A stretch of 64,000 nt of DNA from Sipunculus nudus (taxonomy: Eukaryota > Annelida > Sipuncula > Golfingiida > Sipunculidae): the NCBI GenBank assembly GCA_026874595.1, contig CM049312.1, positions 25,537,956 to 25,601,955 of the forward strand, read 5' to 3'. The stretch's first letter is position 1. Each line of letters opens with the position of its first letter. Positions 59,531 through 64,000 of the stretch are shown here, in pieces. A program made the translations under genes and the position numbers. The notes under the pieces are model-generated. The model was given only the letters and a program-made list of their open reading frames with translations. It did no database searches and had not been told where the DNA came from.

Positions 59531-60890
59531 GGAATATGAAAAGAAACGTTATAACTACTTATTTTATATCACTTTCCTTTTTTTGTATATAGTTTTTTGA
59601 GGATGTAACCGCTTCTTGAACTAATCTTAACCTGTCTGTAAATCTGCATAAATCTGTTTCTGTTTGGAATACGAGACATTGCGATAGCACACGCTTCCTG
59701 CCATTTATATCATATGCTGAATTAAAGGTAATTACTTGGTGTCAGGTAACTACCGCACCTGCGGGTCGTGCATGTGTAATCATCCCAATTACTGAATTTT
59801 ATCCTCGTTTGTGAGTGAAACACGGCTGTGGGGCACAGCCTTAGTTCCCATTATGCAGAGCGCTCATCAAGATAATGACAGAGCTATTGAAGAGAGCTAG
59901 GGTCATACCGGTCCTATTCGGGGTATAATAATCTCACGCAATTAATTATACCTATAACGAAATTTATAAAAGTAAAAAGTTAGGGACCTTTATTTTTTCT
60001 TATACATTTATAATCCTCCCATACGTATTTTTTTTTGCCACGACATTTATTACAACAGTAACAGCTATTGCAACATTGAAGGCAAATAGTCCCATTTTTA
60101 ATGTTAAAATTGGAGTTCTTTTATAATTTTGTGGTCTAGGATTATCATTTTTTACCACGCTGAGCCAACTATATCTCCCTATATGTTTCAGTAAAATGCA
60201 ACACTGGAATTATGCAGTGTTATATTGTCCGCAATACCCATTATAAGCGAGTAGTTAATAATTTCACAGTATATGGAAAGTACTATCGTTGTAAGTGAAA
60301 TGCCATTTTAACAGGGAATTAAATGTTGAACTTAGAAATGTCCAGAAAACTTCCACGAATATTGTGAAAGTGAGAAATGCGTATTATGTTGTGATATATT
60401 GTAATTAAATGTAAATATATTGTAAATAATTTAGAAATCTTATATCAAATCATGAAATAAACGAAGAATCCAGCCAAAGTTAAAGGACTGAGGAGACTCA
60501 TTAGTTTTGCCTGGTATGTGGAGATGCTGGAGGAAAAATTAAACCCTTAATACATATAATATATAGATCTATCACTCTGTGAATTTCCTTGTCATTTCCT
60601 AAAGTTAATGAGGACAGATTTTATGAGACCTAAAATGGAGATTCATAAGAGGATCGAATCCCATTCGATTGAAAAAGAGAGAAATGTGTTCTTTGGCTAA
60701 GTAAATAGCTTAAGCAGTCGTAGAATTAAAACAAATTATGTCAACCAAGAATAAACAAGGGAAAATCTGATCTGTGGCAAAGATCTGTGGTATGTCTCCT
60801 GCCTATTGTTGAGGTAGCTAAAATAATTGTGAACACCTATATGAATCTGAGATGGGTCAATGTCACCCACCAAGTTTACTGTGATCTAAA
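59531..60890. other. intergenic, no gene seen
   Basis: AT-rich DNA. No coding exon, RNA gene or repeat family recognised. Confidence 0.35.
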
Positions 60891-60894
60891 AACT

Positions 60895-61450
60895 GGATAA
60901 AGGTCATCCATATTCGAACTTTACCTAGCCCTGATGAATTATAGGTCAATGCTGCAAGTTTGGCGAATGTGCTTCAAATTCTTTTCGAATTATTGCGTTA
61001 CATTTATTTTAACATTTGCCTCTGTGACCTTGAAAAATGTTTCAAGGTCATCAGTATTCGAACTCGAATTAGCCTTGATAAGGCGCACCAATGCAGCAAG
61101 TTTGGTTGCTGTACCTGATTTTTGCGTTACAATCATTTAAGAATTATCGCCGTTTTGACCTTAAAAAAAGCGTCAAGGTCATCCGTGTTCGAGCTTGACT
61201 ATGCCATAGGTAAGATGCATCAAAGCTCAAATTTGCTGACTGTACCTCAAATTCTTTTCTAGTTATTGTGTTAACATCATTTTAGCATTATCGCCACTGT
61301 GATATTGAAATAGAATTACAACTTCAACCATGTCTTAGCCCTTGATACGATGCATCAATGCTGCAAGTTTGGTGGCTGTACATATTTTTTTTTTTTTGGA
61401 CGGACGGACGCTCTCCAGTTCTCTGTTCCTCGCCGACGGAGGCGTCGGGG
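60895..61450. repeat. tandem repeat, about 130-145-bp period, about 4 copies, with AGGTCA sites
   Basis: Copies start at about 60899, 61043 and 61173, with a diverged one near 61310. Each has CAAGGTCATC, TTCGA.CT, (G/C)CC.TGAT.AG.TGCA, GCTG(C)AAGTTTGG and CTGTACCT. The array ends with GGACGGACGGACG. Copies contain TGACCTT and TCAAGGTCA words facing each other, including a perfect 11-bp-arm palindrome at 61025-61050. Confidence 0.8.
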
Positions 61451-62567
61451 GATAATAATAACCCAACCACAGGAGTCGTAGCCAAGTAGGCCCACAGGGC
61501 CATACCCACCTCGCCTGGTTCTCCGGTTTGGTACTACCTTTTATCCCGGGATTACACTTTGTTTAATCATAAAATTTTTGTGACTGGTATAAAATTTTCT
61601 TTAAAAAAAGCTACATTTGTTTACATTGTTGTACCATCCGTTTTATTTGGGAACAGGGGACTTGCCCAATTACCACATACCTCAAACGCAGTTAACCAAA
61701 TCAAGGTTGAAACCAACCTGGTGACAATTTTCACATTTACATTTTTACAATGGCTATCATACGGGAGTGAGAAAGTAACAACTAAAAGTAATTTCTGGTA
61801 ATATAAATATAATTATATAATAATTGATCAGATAAATAAAGACTACCTGTGTTCACATGGTGCTTTTCTTAATGGCATTAGATACAAATCGATTGCACTG
61901 GATGTGTTGCTGTCGATACACATACTAGTATGAAGTAACATATGTAGGTCATTTCAAATCGACCGCGCATTTATCAGTAGCTAGCCTCACAGTATCACGT
62001 GATCTCGTTAAAAGCATTTGACCCTTGTCAACCATGAGAACAGTCGAGTTTTTTTCATGTGTTTATATCGAGCCGCTTATAAACACCCGGGTGTTTAAAA
62101 GCTCATGTTATGGGGGCTGACGAATTAATGAATAAAGGGATGAGCATTATAAGCTATTATACCTCACATCCCCCAAAAATTATTTAATTGCAAATATATA
62201 TGGTCAATATTCCGACCCCGGATAAAAATGCATGCAATACGCGTATGTAAATTCAATATTAATTATTTAAATTTCATTTACAAACATTTGAAACTGTTAC
62301 AATGTAGTGAGAGAAACTTGTTGACAGACGCCACTTTAAAGGGACGTTTTAACATGTTGGTAAAAGCACGTCTTATGTCTATCAGTAGACACCAGTGTTT
62401 GCTGCAAAAAACGGACGTTTTAAACACATGGGTATTCAAATATAACACTGGTGTATTGTAAAAAAACATTAGATGTGTCTCCATTTTTTTCAGTGTACGG
62501 GATTCGGTATAATCGTTATTGTGTTATATGTTTAATAAAGTTTTTGTTTAATTAATTTATACTATTA
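61451..62567. other. intergenic, no gene seen
   Basis: Contains the 18-bp palindrome around AAACACCCGGGTGTTT (62080-62097) and an ACACCAGTGTT/AACACTGGTGT inverted pair near 62389-62455. No gene. Confidence 0.35.
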
Positions 62568-62805
62568 AAAGTGTACGGTAGGCGGCACCTGTCTGGTTGA
62601 TGAGAAACTTCTCCAAGGTGGATGCACATACCGAATTGCAGACCAACACATTGAACCACTCATGAGATATGATAGCGACAGCCTGTCACCCCAAACGTCG
62701 ATTTTAGATGAACTGAAGAACGATGGGGTGACAGTACAAGCTATTGGGTTCGCATCAATTCTAGTATGTGCAGATGTGCACGCCATTTCTGACACTACTT
62801 TTTAA
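62568..62805 (+). CDS. possible terminal coding exon, unidentified protein
   Basis: The plus strand reads CTVGGTCLVDEKLLQGGCTY, RIADQHIEPLMRYDSDSLSP, QTSILDELKNDGVTVQAIGF and ASILVCADVHAISDTTF, then TAA at about 62803. It stands out from its surroundings by base composition and balanced residue use. No upstream exon or clear acceptor was placed, and I do not recognise the family. It could be a terminal exon, a retrocopy fragment or a small secreted Cys-containing protein piece. Confidence 0.4.
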
Positions 62806-63756
62806 TGTTCATCTACTTCTAGAACTGTCATTTTCCTGAGTTAAGACAAAAAGTGACGTTATTCAGTTGGGGATAATAATAATTATTACTTCCACGGTTG
62901 ACTAACGTGTATTCGTGCAGCAGTTTTTAATACCGAGGCTGGATTCACTCGAAAAAAACTCGTCTACACGGCTTCAGCGGGAGAATCATAACATCCGGTA
63001 GGGGATTCCCAGACGGCTATGTGTAAAACTCGGAAGGCCGAAGTCGGAAGCAAGGATTTTTAAGCAAAATAAAGCAATGATCGAAGCACAATTAAAATGC
63101 TACTACATCAACGGAAAGTACCATTTTATATTTATTGATAAAGGTTTATTCTATCATTATGTAAAAAATCAAGGTTATCCATCCGAAGTAATAGACTATT
63201 TTTTGCTCGGAAATGCTCGGTTATAGTCCAAATGTGTATAACTCGGAAGCCAGTAATGGCTAATGCAGTGGTCATCATATCGTCCGCAACGTGTCAAGCA
63301 TTTTCAATTTCTTCAATATGACATATTTTTCATAAACTCAATCTGTTTTGTAAGATTCATGATGCTGTTTTTTATAATATATTATATTGATATTTTATTT
63401 TATTTTGTAAAACAAGATTATATTAACTTCTCAATATTTTACGCTGTTACCGTATTTTATGATGGTGGAAACATGAAAAACATTAAAGGTTTTGATAATA
63501 TTTTATTCACATTACAAATATGTCCCTATAAAAATTACCCTGATAATATCATAGAGACATAAACAGAAAATTCGACAGAACCTCAAAACGTCCAGTCAAT
63601 ATTTTTGCAAGGTTGTTTTGAATAAAATATTTATTTTCCTCTTCCATTGACCAAAATATTTCATCAGGATAATAAATCTCTGAAGCTCTTATCTATAATG
63701 TAATACTTTTCATGTCAATTTATATTTTACATTTCATGGTCAGGTTGCACACATTG
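62806..63756. other. intergenic, no gene seen
   Basis: AT-rich DNA. The 99-codon ORF at 63263 is Phe/Ile/Tyr-rich low-complexity translation of AT-rich sequence and is not supported as a gene. Confidence 0.35.
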
Positions 63757-63759
63757 ATT

Positions 63760-63819
<60 letters not shown>
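63757..63819. repeat. (TA)n microsatellite
   Basis: About 60 bases of uninterrupted TA near the right end of the window. Confidence 0.95.
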
Positions 63820-63821
<2 letters not shown>

Positions 63822-64000
63822 CAAAATGTGATATTTTCCCCTATATGTTCCTGCTGTAAATTGAACCTGTTTCAAGTCATGTTTTGAAATTTTGCCAAAA
63901 TAGCATAATATACATGATGCTTTACAATAATTTGTTTGATAATGATTTCATGAGACGTATCCTGCAAATTTAAAAAGAAAACACAAACATTGACAATACC

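Noticed and set aside
60645-60670. GGATCGAATCCCATTCGA as a possible tRNA T-loop
   Set aside because: No acceptor stem, D arm or anticodon arm can be folded around it.
63263-63562. 99-codon ORF near the right end
   Set aside because: Phe/Ile/Tyr-rich translation of AT-rich DNA without domain or splice support.

Overview
The window looks like nuclear DNA of an invertebrate animal, most likely a lophotrochozoan and probably a mollusc (bivalve-like). The reasons are AT-rich sequence, short exons with GT/AG introns, CUB and EGF receptor coding, LINE and Harbinger relics, very many (TA)n, (CA)n and poly-C/poly-G tracts, and several dispersed repeats of a style I associate with mollusc genomes. The assignment is inference; no species marker is present. 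No bacterial operons, rRNA, confident tRNA or CRISPR arrays were seen.

Three genes can be reconstructed with confidence. (1) A plus-strand gene of nine coding exons (3447-11225) gives a 394-residue type I membrane receptor: signal peptide, one CUB domain, three 8-cysteine EGF-like repeats, one membrane helix, and a cytoplasmic tail with an SH3-ligand-like proline run and two YxxL motifs. All splice phases agree and the exon sum is divisible by three. (2) A minus-strand gene of four coding exons (19616-15877) gives a 357-residue type II membrane protein with an FkbM-family methyltransferase domain. Its stem is encoded by two tandemly duplicated 69-bp exons. Genes 1 and 2 converge tail to tail. 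(3) A plus-strand intronless gene (51520-52491) gives a 323-residue type II glycosyltransferase with a DXD motif (GT32-like). Genes 2 and 3 both look like Golgi enzymes acting on glycans, but nothing shows that they cooperate.

The rest is mainly transposon remains and intergenic DNA. A decayed Harbinger (PIF/HARBI1) element with a transposase on the plus strand and a MADF-like partner ORF on the minus strand occupies about 22.58-27.25 kb. LINE reverse-transcriptase pieces lie at 22.2, 39.5-39.8 and 47.9-48.7 kb. An undetermined, probably retroelement-related coding relic lies at 30.47-30.98 kb. There are several foldback or MITE-like elements (14.8, 29.0-29.4, 40.5, 43.9-44.5, 53.1-53.4, 56.4-56.7 kb), a repeat pair shared by 12 kb and 49 kb, and tandem repeats at 14.5, 42.4, 47.0, 54.2, 59.3 and 60.9 kb. 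The tandem repeat at 60.9 kb carries nuclear-receptor-type half-sites.

A few isolated candidate exons (66-131, 18.73, 35.65, 35.85-36.0, 43.5 and 62.57 kb) are reported at low confidence. I did not find a clearly new biological system. The best leads are the CUB-EGF receptor with its unusual tail and the methyltransferase with duplicated stem exons.
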